Below are positions 63,427 to 64,000 of a stretch of 64,000 bases of DNA, in pieces. The stretch's first letter is position 1, and each line of letters starts with the position of its first letter. The stretch is from Prostheceraeus crozeri (taxonomy: Eukaryota > Platyhelminthes > Polycladida > Euryleptidae): the NCBI GenBank assembly GCA_907163375.1, contig CAJQUW010003459.1:15001-79000 (forward strand), read 5' to 3'. The notes below the pieces were generated by a model. The model was given only the letters and a program-made list of their open reading frames with translations, was not told the origin of the DNA and ran no database searches. Both the position numbers and the translations under genes were made by a program.

Positions 63427-64000
63427 TCAAACTCCCACACGCCCCCCAGGTCGACAGACCTCACACGCACACCACATCACTAAGTCACCGAATCTATCCG
63501 GCGGCTTCCTCTCGCGAATGCTACGACGTAAAATACTGGCCTCATTATCCTCATCATCTTCACCGCTTAAACCGCTTTCATCACTGTTTGAGTATGTAGG
63601 AAACGTATCTAACGTACACTCCTCACCAGGGACTAGCCTTAGGTGTGAAACGTGGCGTGCAACGCCATCTTCATTCAGAATAACACTTACGCTAGAACAG
63701 ATGCTAGTTATCCGATGGGGACCCGACCAAGTACTATCGCACCTCCCCGAAACACTCTTCAGGTAAACTCTGTCGCCAATACTGAAGGGATTTCTATCTA
63801 AATCCTCATACTTTGAACTTTCTTCCAAGTCAACCTGCTCAGGGCCTACCCGCTGGATGTGTTTACGCTCAGTAGTCACTCCTGGCTTCTTAGAGGTGGC
63901 TGCAAACATTAACTCGTAGGGGCTTTGCCGCTCACCGTCTCTACTATTATTTACCCAGAACGTTGCTTCTTCGATATCTCGGTTCGCTCGCTTGGCACAT
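63427..64000 (-). CDS. LTR retroelement pol, integrase C-terminal part (continues beyond the window)
   Basis: Open on the minus strand from the right window edge to 63427. It has FWVNNSRDGERQSPYELMF (end of the integrase core), then IGDRVYLKSVSGRCDSTWSGPHRIT and a VSHLRLVPG block, the SH3-like C-terminal integrase domain of Ty3/gypsy or related elements. The end is acidic then basic (SILRRSIRERKPPDRFGDLV), as in many gypsy-type polyproteins. Core DDE residues lie outside the window. No stop codon interrupts the visible part. The ATG at 63909 is internal, not a true start. Confidence 0.8.
   Translation of the reverse strand, partial: CAKRANRDIEEATFWVNNSRDGERQSPYELMFAATSKKPGVTTERKHIQRVGPEQVDLEESSKYEDLDRNPFSIGDRVYLKSVSGRCDSTWSGPHRITSICSSVSVILNEDGVARHVSHLRLVPGEECTLDTFPTYSNSDESGLSGEDDEDNEASILRRSIRERKPPDRFGDLVMWCACEVCRPGGRVGV

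Overview
The window is genomic DNA of an animal, most likely a marine or aquatic invertebrate. It carries one clearly recognisable host gene with GT-AG introns, surrounded by many mobile elements: a Polinton/Maverick (adintovirus-like) element, hAT, Tc1/mariner, PIF/Harbinger, Penelope, CR1-like and R4-like non-LTR retrotransposons, and an LTR retroelement. The lineage (echinoderm, hemichordate, mollusc, annelid and so on) cannot be settled from the sequence alone. There are no bacterial operons, ribosome binding sites or CRISPR arrays.

Host gene. A HDHD2-type haloacid-dehalogenase-like phosphatase lies on the minus strand. Five coding exons are visible, at 33047-33141, 32783-32991, 29874-29958, 29590-29809 and 14916-14979. 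All junctions are in phase and have GT/AG ends. Only the last ~35 residues are missing, so the final exon should lie beyond the left edge. The introns are filled with mobile elements: a Penelope between exons 2 and 3, and a hAT, a Harbinger, a CR1-like copy and a mariner between exons 4 and 5. The hAT inserted exactly on the exon-4 splice donor and its 8-bp target duplication rebuilt that donor. The Polinton lies after exon 5, presumably in the next intron.

Polinton, about 168-13490. It has a plus-strand DNA polymerase B fragment, then minus-strand capsid and virion genes (two paralogous structural proteins, protease, F54H12.2-like capsid protein, a basic peptide precursor, chromodomain integrase, packaging ATPase and several small proteins). 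A plus-strand island at 4516-5755 encodes two PC4-like proteins and a protein with two TBP repeats. Two RING-like small proteins and a gene whose first coding exon is a bare ATG followed by a splice donor lie at the right end. PolB, the protease and one PC4-like gene carry frameshifts, so this copy is decayed or its assembly has indel errors. Inferred division of labour: PolB and integrase for replication and insertion; ATPase, protease and capsid proteins for virion assembly; TBP-like, PC4-like and RING-like proteins for transcription or host control.

Right half, 33.2-64 kb. A gene-poor stretch reaches 41 kb. Then comes a nested transposon complex: hAT-A inserted into the left tip of hAT-B; hAT-A hosts a Tc1 copy and Penelope/non-LTR debris. 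After hAT-B comes a plus-strand CR1-like element split by two minus-strand relatives, one of which is itself split by a second Tc1 copy. Two minisatellites, an R4-like non-LTR element with a Myb-like N-terminus, a tRNA-like SINE head and the 3' part of an LTR retroelement pol gene complete the window. Almost every element ORF has stops or frameshifts; the Penelope ORF and the capsid and ATPase genes of the Polinton are the most intact.
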